Shown: positions 25,648 through 33,239 of the stretch, one piece after another
Numbering within the stretch: position 1 is the stretch's first letter
How the letters are laid out: every line of letters starts with the position of its first letter
Assembly (NCBI RefSeq): GCF_021389935.1
Contig: NZ_CP089979.1
Coordinates: 2,337,001-2,401,000 of the forward strand
Reading direction: 5' to 3'
Length of the DNA: 64,000 nucleotides
DNA from: Fulvivirga ligni
GTDB lineage: Bacteria; Bacteroidota; Bacteroidia; Cytophagales; Cyclobacteriaceae
Notes under the pieces: generated by a model
Database searches by the model: none
Told to the model about the DNA's origin: nothing
The model's input: the letters and a program-made list of their open reading frames with translations, nothing else
Translations under genes and position numbers: made by a program

Positions 25648-26785
25648 CAGCCTTTACTTTTGCTATTGCTCTATTTAATTTCTCTATAAACAAATTAGCA
25701 TCATTTTCACTTAGACTCAAAGGTGGAAGTAATCTAAGTACATTGGGATTGGATGCTACACCCGTAAAAACATGCTCCTCTTGCAGTAGCACCTGCCTTA
25801 ATTTTTTAATTGGAAAATCAAACTCAAGGGCTATCATGAGTCCTCTTCCCCTTATTTCTTTGATCTCCGGGATCTCTATGAATTTACTAAAAAAATAACT
25901 TCCTAGGTGTGAGGCGTTTGTAATTAATTTTTCACTTTCCATCACCTCTAACACCGCCAGGCCTGCCGCACATGCCAAATGGTTGCCTCCGAAAGTAGTG
26001 CCCAGTTGCCCATGCTTGGCTTCAAACTTAGGACTTATCAGCACGCCACCGATTGGAAACCCATTACCCATTCCTTTTGCCACCGTAATAAGGTCTGGTT
26101 TAATGTTAGCATATTGATGTGCGAAGAACTTACCAGTTCTCCCATATCCTGACTGAACTTCATCCAGAATAAGGATGGCATCATATTCCTCGCAAAGCTG
26201 CTTTAAGTTTCTAAGGAACTCATCATCAGGTAAATGTATTCCACCAACACCTTGAATTCCTTCAATAATAACAGCACAAACATTTCCTTTGTTTAACTCA
26301 GTTTCTACCGCATCAAGATCATTCAGCTCCACGAAAGTGGTGTTTGTAGTCTTGTTTACAGGAGCAATGTAATTGGTATTATCCGTAACAGAAACTGCTG
26401 CTGAAGTACGACCGTGAAAAGCCTTTTTGAATGCGATCACTCTACTTTTGTTAGTATGAAAAGAAGCCAGTTTTAAGGCGTTTTCATTGGCTTCAGCCCC
26501 GGAATTGCATAAAAAAAGGTCATAATCTTCATAACCTGAGAGTTGACCTAACTTTTGAGAGAGTTCTTTTTGAATTGGTATCTGCACTGAATTAGAGTAG
26601 AAACCTAGGTTCTGCAGCTGCTCGCTAATTTTCTTTACATAAACGGGGTGTGAATGACCAATGGAAATTACAGCATGACCGCCATAATAATCCAGGTATT
26701 CAGTGCCGTTGCTATCTATAATTTTACACCCTTCTGCTTTTACAGGCTCTATGTCCAGGAGTGGATAAACGTCAAATGGGTTCAT
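25625..26785 (-). CDS. argD: N-acylornithine aminotransferase
   Basis: Class III PLP aminotransferase, 386 residues, which converts N-acylglutamate semialdehyde to N-acylornithine. The PLP lysine is Lys237 in LITVAKGMGNGFPIG, with the cofactor Asp in LILDEVQSGYGRTG, FCNSGAEAN-type phosphate contacts (FLCNSGAEANENAL) and the ring-stacking block AFHGRT. It overlaps proC by 4 bases and argF' by 23. The family also includes ornithine and succinylornithine aminotransferases; the operon settles the pathway. Confidence 0.94.
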   Translation of the reverse strand: MNPFDVYPLLDIEPVKAEGCKIIDSNGTEYLDYYGGHAVISIGHSHPVYVKKISEQLQNLGFYSNSVQIPIQKELSQKLGQLSGYEDYDLFLCNSGAEANENALKLASFHTNKSRVIAFKKAFHGRTSAAVSVTDNTNYIAPVNKTTNTTFVELNDLDAVETELNKGNVCAVIIEGIQGVGGIHLPDDEFLRNLKQLCEEYDAILILDEVQSGYGRTGKFFAHQYANIKPDLITVAKGMGNGFPIGGVLISPKFEAKHGQLGTTFGGNHLACAAGLAVLEVMESEKLITNASHLGSYFFSKFIEIPEIKEIRGRGLMIALEFDFPIKKLRQVLLQEEHVFTGVASNPNVLRLLPPLSLSENDANLFIEKLNRAIAKVKADEAIHIR

Positions 26786-27591
26786 GATTTTTTCATTTTG
26801 TTAATTCGATCATAAGAAGTAACCAAACCTTTGATAAGGGCGGAGCTAAGTCCATTATGCTCCATCTCATTAAGTCCGGCAATGGTACACCCTTGAGGAG
26901 TAGTTACTCTGTCTATTTCCTGTTCTGGGTGGCTGTCGCTGCCGTCTAGCAGGCTAGCGGCTCCAAGGCAAGCTTGAACAGCTATCTTCTGAGCATCTTC
27001 AGCATCAAAGCCCAACTGCACGCCACCTTGTGTGGTAGCTCTGATGAAACGCATCCAAAACGCAATGCCGCTGGCACATACTACTGTGGCCGCTTGCATT
27101 AGGTTTTCTTCTATGACCATGGTCTTTCCTACGCAGTTAAAGATGGTTTGTACAGCGTCTAACTGCTTTTTACCAGCTGCATTATAAGCTATGCAGGTCA
27201 TGGACTGCCTTACGGCAATGGCCGTGTTGGGCATGGCCCTTATAATCGGAAATTGAAAGCCAACCATATTCTCTATCTCTTCAATAGCGATAGCAGTTAT
27301 TACTGAAATGAGCGTGTGCTTGTCCTGATCTAACGCAGGCTTCACCTCATTAACCACATCAGCTAACTGCCTGGGCTGCACAGCAAATATTACAATGTCC
27401 GCCTTTTCTACAGCCTCCTTATTATTGGTAGTAACCGTAGTAGATTTATGGCTAATGTCTTTTATGCTGCTAAGGTCCCTTCTGGTAAGAATAGCCTGAT
27501 TAGTTTCCAGTAAGCCACCGGCTTCCAGACCCTTATAAATGGCTAATCCTAAGTTTCCTGCTCCAAGAATGGCTATGGTTTGCTTTTGCAT
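26782..27591 (-). CDS. proC: Pyrroline-5-carboxylate reductase
   Basis: NAD(P)H-dependent reductase that makes proline from pyrroline-5-carboxylate, 269 residues. N-terminal Rossmann motif AILGAGNLGLAIYKGL, the RAMPNTA block, and the C-terminal signature VTTPQGCTIAGLNEME with the substrate-binding Thr-Pro-Gly-type loop. Its place inside the arginine operon, with 4-base overlap to argD and 2 bases after argC, is notable. Proline and arginine share glutamate as precursor, and ornithine can feed proline through glutamate semialdehyde. The upstream leader peptide contains both Arg and Pro codons, which fits joint control. Confidence 0.93.
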   Translation of the reverse strand: MQKQTIAILGAGNLGLAIYKGLEAGGLLETNQAILTRRDLSSIKDISHKSTTVTTNNKEAVEKADIVIFAVQPRQLADVVNEVKPALDQDKHTLISVITAIAIEEIENMVGFQFPIIRAMPNTAIAVRQSMTCIAYNAAGKKQLDAVQTIFNCVGKTMVIEENLMQAATVVCASGIAFWMRFIRATTQGGVQLGFDAEDAQKIAVQACLGAASLLDGSDSHPEQEIDRVTTPQGCTIAGLNEMEHNGLSSALIKGLVTSYDRINKMKKS

Positions 27592-27593
27592 GG

Positions 27594-28568
27594 TTAGAAT
27601 AAGTTAGCTTTTAGTTTTAATCCTGTGCTTTGGTCAAGGCCAAACATCAGGTTCATATTTTCGACCGCCTGGCCAGAGGCTCCTTTTAAAAGGTTATCTA
27701 TAATGCTGGTAATCAATATTTTGTTTTTGTGTTTCTCTACACTTACCAGAGCATTATTAGTATTAATCACCTGCTTTAGATGAATGCCTTGATCTGTTAC
27801 TGTAGTGAAAGCAGCATCTGCATAAAACTCCTGATAAAGCTTGAGCGCATCACTAGCAGAGCCTTCAAAAGTGGTGTATACAGAAGCCAGAATACCTCTT
27901 GAGAAATTACCTCTTACCGGAATAAAGTTGATATCCTGATCAAAGGCAGGTTGAAGACTTTTTACACTTTCCGTAATTTCTACAAGATGCTGATGTTCAA
28001 ATGCTTTATAGATGGACACGTTATTGTTTCTCCAGCTAAAGTGGGTAGTCGCTCCTGGAGCCTGACCGGCACCGGTAGAACCCGTAATGGCATTTACATG
28101 AACCTCATCTTTTAGTAAACCGGCCTGAGCTAAAGGTAGTATGGCTAGCTGTATAGCAGTAGCAAAGCAACCTGGATTAGCTATGTTTTTAGCGGAAGTT
28201 ATTTTTGACTTGTTTAGTTCTGGTAAGCCATAAACAAACGTTCTGTCATCCCACTGAGCCTTTGTCTGATGTCTGAAATCCTGACTAAGGTCAATGATTT
28301 TAGTTTGAGCATTGAAAGTGTGGTGATCTAAAAATTCTCTGGATTTACCATGTCCCTGACAAAGAAATACAACATCAGTTTCTTTGATTTCGGCACTGAA
28401 CTTTAGATCCGTTTGCCCCAGTAGGTCATCGTGAACACTGGTAATGTCGCGCTCGGCCTGACTGTTGCTATATAAATATGTGAGTTCAATATCAGGGTGG
28501 TTGATCAGGATTCTGATAAGCTCCCCAGCAGTATAACCTGCTGCCCCGATAATTCCTACTTTGATCAT
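27594..28568 (-). CDS. argC: N-acyl-gamma-glutamyl-phosphate reductase
   Basis: NADPH-dependent reductase giving N-acylglutamate semialdehyde, 324 residues. Rossmann start VGIIGAAGYTAGELIRIL, catalytic Cys134 in NPGCFATAIQLA, and the His region of GNFSRGILASVYT. Its ATG lies 166 bases after argG, the only long gap in the operon, which is filled with three related palindromes that may process or attenuate the message. Downstream proC follows after 2 bases. Confidence 0.95.
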   Translation of the reverse strand: MIKVGIIGAAGYTAGELIRILINHPDIELTYLYSNSQAERDITSVHDDLLGQTDLKFSAEIKETDVVFLCQGHGKSREFLDHHTFNAQTKIIDLSQDFRHQTKAQWDDRTFVYGLPELNKSKITSAKNIANPGCFATAIQLAILPLAQAGLLKDEVHVNAITGSTGAGQAPGATTHFSWRNNNVSIYKAFEHQHLVEITESVKSLQPAFDQDINFIPVRGNFSRGILASVYTTFEGSASDALKLYQEFYADAAFTTVTDQGIHLKQVINTNNALVSVEKHKNKILITSIIDNLLKGASGQAVENMNLMFGLDQSTGLKLKANLF

Positions 28569-28604
28569 TTCTTATTGGTTTTGTTGATGTTAAGGCCTGC
28601 AAAA

Positions 28605-28722
28605 GGTTGTGCTGACACAAACCTCAGCTATACCTTGGCTTTTTAATTTAGATGCGGTTCGTGAAGACACGAACCTAGGCTTTAAGGTTTATTTGGCCAA
28701 TGTTTGTGTCTCCACAAACATT
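28605..28722. repeat. Three copies of a GTTYGTG...CACRAAC palindromic element between argG and argC
   Basis: Copy A (28605-28623) is GGTTGTG-ctga-CACAAACC with one base missing from the left arm. Copy B (28656-28675) is GGTTCGTG-aaga-CACGAACC, a perfect 8-bp stem. Copy C (28699-28722) is AATGTTTGTG-tctc-CACAAACATT, a perfect 10-bp stem. Read on the other strand, copy C matches B (GTTTGTGGAGACACAAAC against GTTCGTGAAGACACGAAC). They look like one interspersed hairpin element present three times. Confidence 0.75.
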
Positions 28723-28734
28723 CAACATCATTAT

Positions 28735-29928
28735 TTATAATTCATTTACAGCGTAAAAGATCTTAGTCTGATTTGCCAATATTTTGGTAAATCCTTTCAC
28801 ATCTTCTCCGCTCCAGCCTTTGTTCATTTCTCCGTAGTTACCAAACTTAGAAGTCATTAAATCATGCTCAGATTCAATGCCTTGCAAAGCAAATTGGTAT
28901 GGGCTTAGCTTCATGTGCACCTTTCCTGTTACAAACTGCTGAGTGTCTTCCATGAACTTTTCAATGTTACGCATCACGGGATCAAGATATTGTCCTTCAT
29001 GCATCATCATGCCATACCAGCTGGCTAGTTGCTCTTTCCAGTGCTGCTGCCACTTGGTGAGTGTATGTTTTTCAAGTAGGTGGTGCGCTTTGATCAATAA
29101 AATTGGTGCTGCTGCCTCAAATCCTACTCTTCCTTTTATACCAATAATAGTGTCACCCACGTGTATGTCTCTTCCAATAGCATATTCACTAGCTACTTTA
29201 TTTAATAGCTGAATAGCTTTGGTAGGAGCCATGCTTTCGCCATCTACGGCTACAATTTCACCCTCTTTAAATTCTAAAGTAATGCTTTTAGGTTCCTTGT
29301 TTACTAACTGACTTGGGTAAGCCTCTTCTGGTAATGCATTTTTAGAAGTAAGCGTTTCTGCTCCACCCACGCTGGTTCCCCAAAGGCCTTTGTTGATAGA
29401 ATATTTCGCTTTCTCCCAGTTCATTTCCACCCCGTGAGATTTCAAATAATCGATCTCCGCTTGTCTGGATAGCTGAAGGTCACGGATAGGAGTGATGATC
29501 TTCGCTTCAGGGGCCATAATGTTGAAAACCAAATCAAAACGAACCTGATCATTACCTGCACCAGTACTACCATGAGCGATATATTCTGCTCCATGTTCTT
29601 TGGCGTACCTGGCTATGGCCATGGCTTGAAATACCCTCTCTGCACTTACAGATAGAGGATATGTGTTGTTTTTTAGTACGTTACCAAAAATAAGGTATTT
29701 GATAGCTTTTTGATAGAACTCATCTACCACATCAATGCTTTCATGATGCGCTACTCCAAGTTCCAAAGCATGTTTTTCAATTGCTTTAAGCTCTTCCTCA
29801 CCGAAGCCACCAGTGTTTACAAGCACCGAATGAACTTCAAGGTTCAGTTCGTGTTTTAAATATTTTACACAATAAGTGGTGTCTAGTCCACCACTAAAAG
29901 CTAAAACAACTTTACTTTGGTCAGCCAT
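28735..29928 (-). CDS. argG: Argininosuccinate synthase
   Basis: ATP-dependent ligase that joins citrulline and aspartate, 397 residues. The PP-loop motif VVLAFSGGLDTTYC is at the N-terminus, with HGSTGAGNDQVRFD and the tetramerisation tail present. Its start overlaps the GNAT gene by 28 bases. It is the second gene of the operon although it acts next to last, an order common in Bacteroidota arg operons. The 3' side carries a set of palindromic repeats before argC. Confidence 0.96.
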   Translation of the reverse strand: MADQSKVVLAFSGGLDTTYCVKYLKHELNLEVHSVLVNTGGFGEEELKAIEKHALELGVAHHESIDVVDEFYQKAIKYLIFGNVLKNNTYPLSVSAERVFQAMAIARYAKEHGAEYIAHGSTGAGNDQVRFDLVFNIMAPEAKIITPIRDLQLSRQAEIDYLKSHGVEMNWEKAKYSINKGLWGTSVGGAETLTSKNALPEEAYPSQLVNKEPKSITLEFKEGEIVAVDGESMAPTKAIQLLNKVASEYAIGRDIHVGDTIIGIKGRVGFEAAAPILLIKAHHLLEKHTLTKWQQHWKEQLASWYGMMMHEGQYLDPVMRNIEKFMEDTQQFVTGKVHMKLSPYQFALQGIESEHDLMTSKFGNYGEMNKGWSGEDVKGFTKILANQTKIFYAVNEL

Positions 29929-30605
29929 GATAAATTTTTAGAATTTTTAGGGTCTTGATTATTAATTTTTAATTTAATTTTTCCTTTCAAACGGTCAGCA
30001 CCATCTTTTAAAAAGCCTGTGAAGCGCTGCCATCTTTCTTCTTTACTGGCTTTAGCTACGCCACTTTTTGCTTGCTTGGCAGGATCATAGATCATGCCTG
30101 TGCATAGACAGTGAGCTCTGTTTGTACGGGTAAGAATGTCGTAGTTTTTACAGCTCTGACAGCCCTTCCAGAAGTCTTCATCAGTAGTAAGCTCAGAGAA
30201 AGTGGTTGGTTTGTAACCTAGTTCTGAGTTAATCTTCATTACTGCTAAGCTGGTAGTGATACCAAATATCTTTGATTCAGGATATTTCTTTCTGGATAGT
30301 TTAAAGATCTCATCTTTAATACGTTTGGCTAAACCAGTATTTCTGAAATCGGGGTGCACAATTAAGCCTGAGTTAGCCACATATTTACCATGTCCCCATG
30401 TTTCTATGTAGCAAAATCCTACGGGTTGATCGTCAGAAACAGCGATTACGGCTTTTCCTTCCATCATTTTGGCGCTCACGTATAATGGTGAACGTTTTGC
30501 AATACCGGTTCCGCGCTGGGCAGCAGCGGTTTCCATCATGTTGCAAATTTCTTCGGCGAAACGCAAATGCGTTTCATTAGCTATTGTGAGTTTTACTTCC
30601 GACAT
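29901..30605 (-). CDS. GNAT acyltransferase heading the arg operon (candidate N-acylglutamate synthase)
   Basis: First gene of the arginine operon, 234 residues. A GNAT core (about 5-135) has the acyl-CoA loop RNTGLAKRI near 89-97. After it comes a Cys cluster, CQSC and CLC (Cys149, 152, 166, 168), that may bind a metal, then a basic tail. Bacteroidota lack classical ArgA, and acyltransferases in this position have been assigned as the missing N-acetyl- or N-succinyl-glutamate synthase; the operon otherwise has every step from glutamate to arginine except this one. Whether acetyl- or succinyl-CoA is used is open. The ATG at 30605 follows a 110-base stretch after the leader reading frame. Confidence 0.85.
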   Translation of the reverse strand: MSEVKLTIANETHLRFAEEICNMMETAAAQRGTGIAKRSPLYVSAKMMEGKAVIAVSDDQPVGFCYIETWGHGKYVANSGLIVHPDFRNTGLAKRIKDEIFKLSRKKYPESKIFGITTSLAVMKINSELGYKPTTFSELTTDEDFWKGCQSCKNYDILTRTNRAHCLCTGMIYDPAKQAKSGVAKASKEERWQRFTGFLKDGADRLKGKIKLKINNQDPKNSKNLSWLTKVKLF

Positions 30606-30715
30606 TATTGAAAATCGAAATTATATTTGTGAATGCCTTGCGGCAAAAATTTAAAATAGGAAATAATAAAAAGATATGTGTGTGCACGATGGGACGTACC
30701 CCCGGCTAGATGCTA

Positions 30716-30823
30716 TTACCCCAACAGGGGCCTAAATGGCCTAAACCTAAGCACAGGAGTATACACAACCGCAGCTGGAGAAGCCGGGCTATTCATGGGT
30801 GTATATGTGCTTGAGTTAATCAT
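30716..30823 (-). CDS. Candidate leader peptide of the arg operon (35 codons)
   Basis: A short frame from ATG 30823 (inner ATG at 30796) to TAA 30716, about 110 bases before the first arg gene. The C-terminal third reads VLRFRPFRPLLG, with three Arg codons (all AGG) at 26, 28 and 31; six Pro are spread along the peptide. The operon makes arginine and contains proC. The message before the Arg codons folds into a strong hairpin, and a U-rich stretch follows the frame. This is the layout of ribosome-dependent attenuation. The inner start fits better if transcription begins near 30825. It is too short for codon statistics, so the call rests on position and content. Confidence 0.55.
   Translation of the reverse strand: MINSSTYTPMNSPASPAAVVYTPVLRFRPFRPLLG
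30749..30812. promoter_or_regulatory. Long hairpin within the arg leader region
   Basis: The arm at 30799-30812 pairs with 30749-30755 plus 30760-30766: 14 base pairs interrupted only by a 4-base bulge (30756-30759). A smaller GC-rich hairpin sits inside. On the minus strand it ends just before the first Arg codon of the leader peptide. The TGTGC in its 3' arm can also pair with GCACA at 30685-30681, next to the T-rich stretch, so two exclusive folds are possible. A plus-strand small RNA in the same place cannot be excluded. Confidence 0.55.
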
Positions 30824-30829
30824 TTGCAT

Positions 30830-30861
30830 CAAAGGTTAAAAACTTATTTGGATTTACCAAA
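30830..30861 (-). promoter_or_regulatory. Candidate promoter of the arginine operon
   Basis: On the minus strand TTTG (30861-30858), 19 bases, then TAaccTTTG (30838-30830), the Bacteroidota pattern with one extra base in the -7 box. Predicted start near 30825, just before the leader frame. The -33 box lies inside the palindrome at 30841-30867. Confidence 0.4.
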
Positions 30862-30867
30862 TAAGTT
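30841..30867. promoter_or_regulatory. 11-bp perfect palindrome between divergent promoters
   Basis: AACTTATTTGG-ATTTA-CCAAATAAGTT. It covers the -33 region of the arg promoter candidate and touches that of the TPR gene, so it could be an operator. T-runs lie near it on both strands, so a terminator for a plus-strand RNA is the alternative. Confidence 0.5.
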
Positions 30868-30895
30868 GAAGTTTTTTAATTTTTCTTAAACTTTG
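30866..30895 (+). promoter_or_regulatory. Candidate promoter of the TPR gene
   Basis: TTG at 30866-30868, 18 bases, then TAaacTTTG (30887-30895), about 40 bases before the ATG at 30936 region. The -7 box has one extra base against TAnnTTTG. Confidence 0.35.
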
Positions 30896-30947
30896 TTCGT
30901 TAGACTGTGTAGTTGATTAAAAGTCACACGTTTGAATGTTAAATAAT

Positions 30948-31439
30948 ATGAAATATTTTATTGCCCTTTTTATTGTAATATCTTCTACCATAGTAAGTCA
31001 TGCTCAATCGGCTGATGATTTGCTGGATAAAGGTTATGATGAATATTCTAATGGGAATTTTGAAGCTGCCATAAAACTTTTTGAACAAGCCGTTGAAAAA
31101 GATGATTCTAACGCAGAGACATTCTATTTGATAGGTGTCTGTAAATCGCAGCTGAATGAAAATGATGATGCTATTACATATTATGATAAAGCTATAGCCC
31201 TTAAGCCCGCATATGCCGAAGCATTTTATGAAAAAGGTTACTCATATTTCATTATGAATAAATATACAGAGGCTATCACTGAGTTTTCCAGAGCACTGAA
31301 AATTAAGCCAGACTATGTGGAAGCATGGCTCAACAGAGGCAGTATCTACTGCATTATGGGCGAGGGCGTGAAAGCGAAAAATGACTGGGATGAGGCCCGA
31401 TCTCTTGGAGCCGAGTTTCCAGAGCAGGAGTGTAACTAA
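30948..31439 (+). CDS. Exported TPR-repeat protein
   Basis: Small periplasmic or membrane-associated protein. A signal peptide of about 20 residues (KYFIALFIVISSTIVSHAQ) precedes four tetratricopeptide repeats covering nearly all of the mature part, for example EYSNGNFEAAIKLFEQAVE and MNKYTEAITEFSRALKIKP. TPRs bind partner proteins; no catalytic domain is present. An in-frame ATG at 30936 gives four more residues (167 in total); the one at 30948 starts directly before the signal peptide and is preferred. It is divergent from the arg operon and its stop is one base from the convergent mannanase gene. Confidence 0.88.
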   Translation: MKYFIALFIVISSTIVSHAQSADDLLDKGYDEYSNGNFEAAIKLFEQAVEKDDSNAETFYLIGVCKSQLNENDDAITYYDKAIALKPAYAEAFYEKGYSYFIMNKYTEAITEFSRALKIKPDYVEAWLNRGSIYCIMGEGVKAKNDWDEARSLGAEFPEQECN

Positions 31440-31440
31440 A

Positions 31441-33123
31441 TCACTCCTTTAATATTTTTCTGTTGACGATCTGGTTATCCTGAATCATTCGGATAATATA
31501 AATGCCTGATTCTAAGCTAGTCATATCTATGGTTTGGCTGGCTTGTGGATCAAATATATCCTGCAACACCTGACCTTGCATGCTTATGAGCTGTATCCGG
31601 TTAGTACTGGAAAGTAGCTCTACTGTTAAATTGGCATGAACGGGATTAGGATAGATTTTAAATGAAGGTATTCCGTCAATAGCAGTAATTTGCTCTTCCA
31701 CGTTCGGTTGATTAACATAGGTAGCAATGTTGGGTAGTTCATCCAAAGTGATTACATAATCATGGTTAAATACTTCCACCAAATGACTTTGAGTGTTATA
31801 GTTGCCATCTTTAATAAAGCCACCTTCCCAGGTGCAAAACCAGTTCCAATAGGCACCTTCATTTTCTAAATCAGTAGGGGTAGGGATAGTACCCGTCTCA
31901 GACAGCGTAACGATTTTCTCTCCATTAAACTGAGCTACGATATTATCAAACATGCTAAAGCTTGTACTATAGTTGCCAGGGCTTAAATAAATATCAGCAC
32001 CAACAATGTCCACATATTCATCCCCTGGATACCAGTTCATGGCATTCTCAGAGTCTGTGGTGGTCCACACCCAGATCAGATTATTAATGCCGTGATAGTT
32101 GATCATTCGATCAAACATTACTCTCCAGAGCCATTTGCATGGTTCGGGGCCTTTTGCTCCCCACCAAAACCATTCGCCTTCAGCCTCATGAAGCGGCCTG
32201 AACAGTACCGGAATGTTAGCTTGTTGCAGGGTTTTGAGCTCTTGTGCTATTACATCTATATCTCGAATTAATAGTTGGTATTCCTGAGAATTACTGTTAT
32301 TCATGGCGATAGAGACATCAAAGGTGGTGGCATAGGTATAGAAGCCGCGCCACCATTCTTTATCTACCTGATCAATCAAATCTTTTGGGGCATTCCAATG
32401 CCAGCAAGCAGTGACAATTCCACCTTGATTATGCCAATCAATAATATCCTGGGTTTCATTAGAAGAGGCACCATGCTCTACTCTGGAAGGGGAGTAGTCA
32501 ATGAAATCAAAACCTCTCACCGCAGGGAGCTTTCCGGTAACTTGCTGAATATGTTGAATGTTAGATAAATCACTGCCCTGCTGCCCTGATAGTATTTTAG
32601 ATCCATAAATATCTCCCAGGTAGGCATATAGCCTTTTGGTAATATCTGCGGCGTTAGTTGTAACTAGTGTAGGTGAAATATTATCGAAATCTGCGGGGGC
32701 GGTGCTTTCTAAAGATATATAATCCACGTCTGTCCAGCCCCAGAAATGTTGGATAGCTATAGTATTGACACCCTGATTAAGCTGGACTTTACCAAAGGCT
32801 TTTGTTTTAAACGTGGCAGAAGTTTCAAACTGCATACTGCCTACGTTTTCACCATTGATAATGATATAATTTTCTTTATAGCTATCGGCAGCGTAACCTA
32901 CTGATAAAGTGTACAGACCAGCTTGGTTCATGTTTACCTCGATGGCCAACATGTCTCCTTCCTGATCAAAGCCAGTGACATAGCCATTGCCAGAGTAGCC
33001 ACTTCTGCTGTTGCCAACATGAGTACCTGTTAATATTCCTGTCTCTGCTTCCACTCGTTGTCCGTAAACGTAGGTGGAGAGAATTAATAATACGATAGTT
33101 AATGAGGGTATAGGTGATTTCAT
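31441..33123 (-). CDS. Secreted GH26 beta-mannanase with CBM and type IX sorting tail
   Basis: Secreted endo-acting mannan hydrolase of 560 residues. A signal peptide (1-21) is followed by a CBM35/CBM6-like beta-sandwich (about 22-140) starting RVEAETG. The GH26 barrel (about 160-470) has the acid/base Glu313 in FRPLHEAEGEWFWWG and the nucleophile Glu409 in TLSETGTIP. The last about 75 residues form a type IX secretion sorting domain (FKIYPNPVHANLTVELL to the Lys-rich end). The protein should cross the outer membrane by T9SS and be released or anchored. No SusC/SusD pair or other glycosidase is nearby, so it is a stand-alone gene. Confidence 0.93.
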   Translation of the reverse strand: MKSPIPSLTIVLLILSTYVYGQRVEAETGILTGTHVGNSRSGYSGNGYVTGFDQEGDMLAIEVNMNQAGLYTLSVGYAADSYKENYIIINGENVGSMQFETSATFKTKAFGKVQLNQGVNTIAIQHFWGWTDVDYISLESTAPADFDNISPTLVTTNAADITKRLYAYLGDIYGSKILSGQQGSDLSNIQHIQQVTGKLPAVRGFDFIDYSPSRVEHGASSNETQDIIDWHNQGGIVTACWHWNAPKDLIDQVDKEWWRGFYTYATTFDVSIAMNNSNSQEYQLLIRDIDVIAQELKTLQQANIPVLFRPLHEAEGEWFWWGAKGPEPCKWLWRVMFDRMINYHGINNLIWVWTTTDSENAMNWYPGDEYVDIVGADIYLSPGNYSTSFSMFDNIVAQFNGEKIVTLSETGTIPTPTDLENEGAYWNWFCTWEGGFIKDGNYNTQSHLVEVFNHDYVITLDELPNIATYVNQPNVEEQITAIDGIPSFKIYPNPVHANLTVELLSSTNRIQLISMQGQVLQDIFDPQASQTIDMTSLESGIYIIRMIQDNQIVNRKILKE

Positions 33124-33239
33124 AGCGGTAATTCTTATACCTAATTATAAGTATATGCTATGACAACCAATAGGATCATTGTCTCATTTACGAGACTATG
33201 GAGGTATGCCCTTTAACAAAGTTATATTTACCCTGCTTG

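Noticed and set aside
30660-30830. Known RNA (SRP, tmRNA, 6S or RNase P) in the arg leader region
   Set aside because: I looked for conserved cores, such as the SRP GGAAGG-type loop and the tmRNA tRNA-like end, and saw none.
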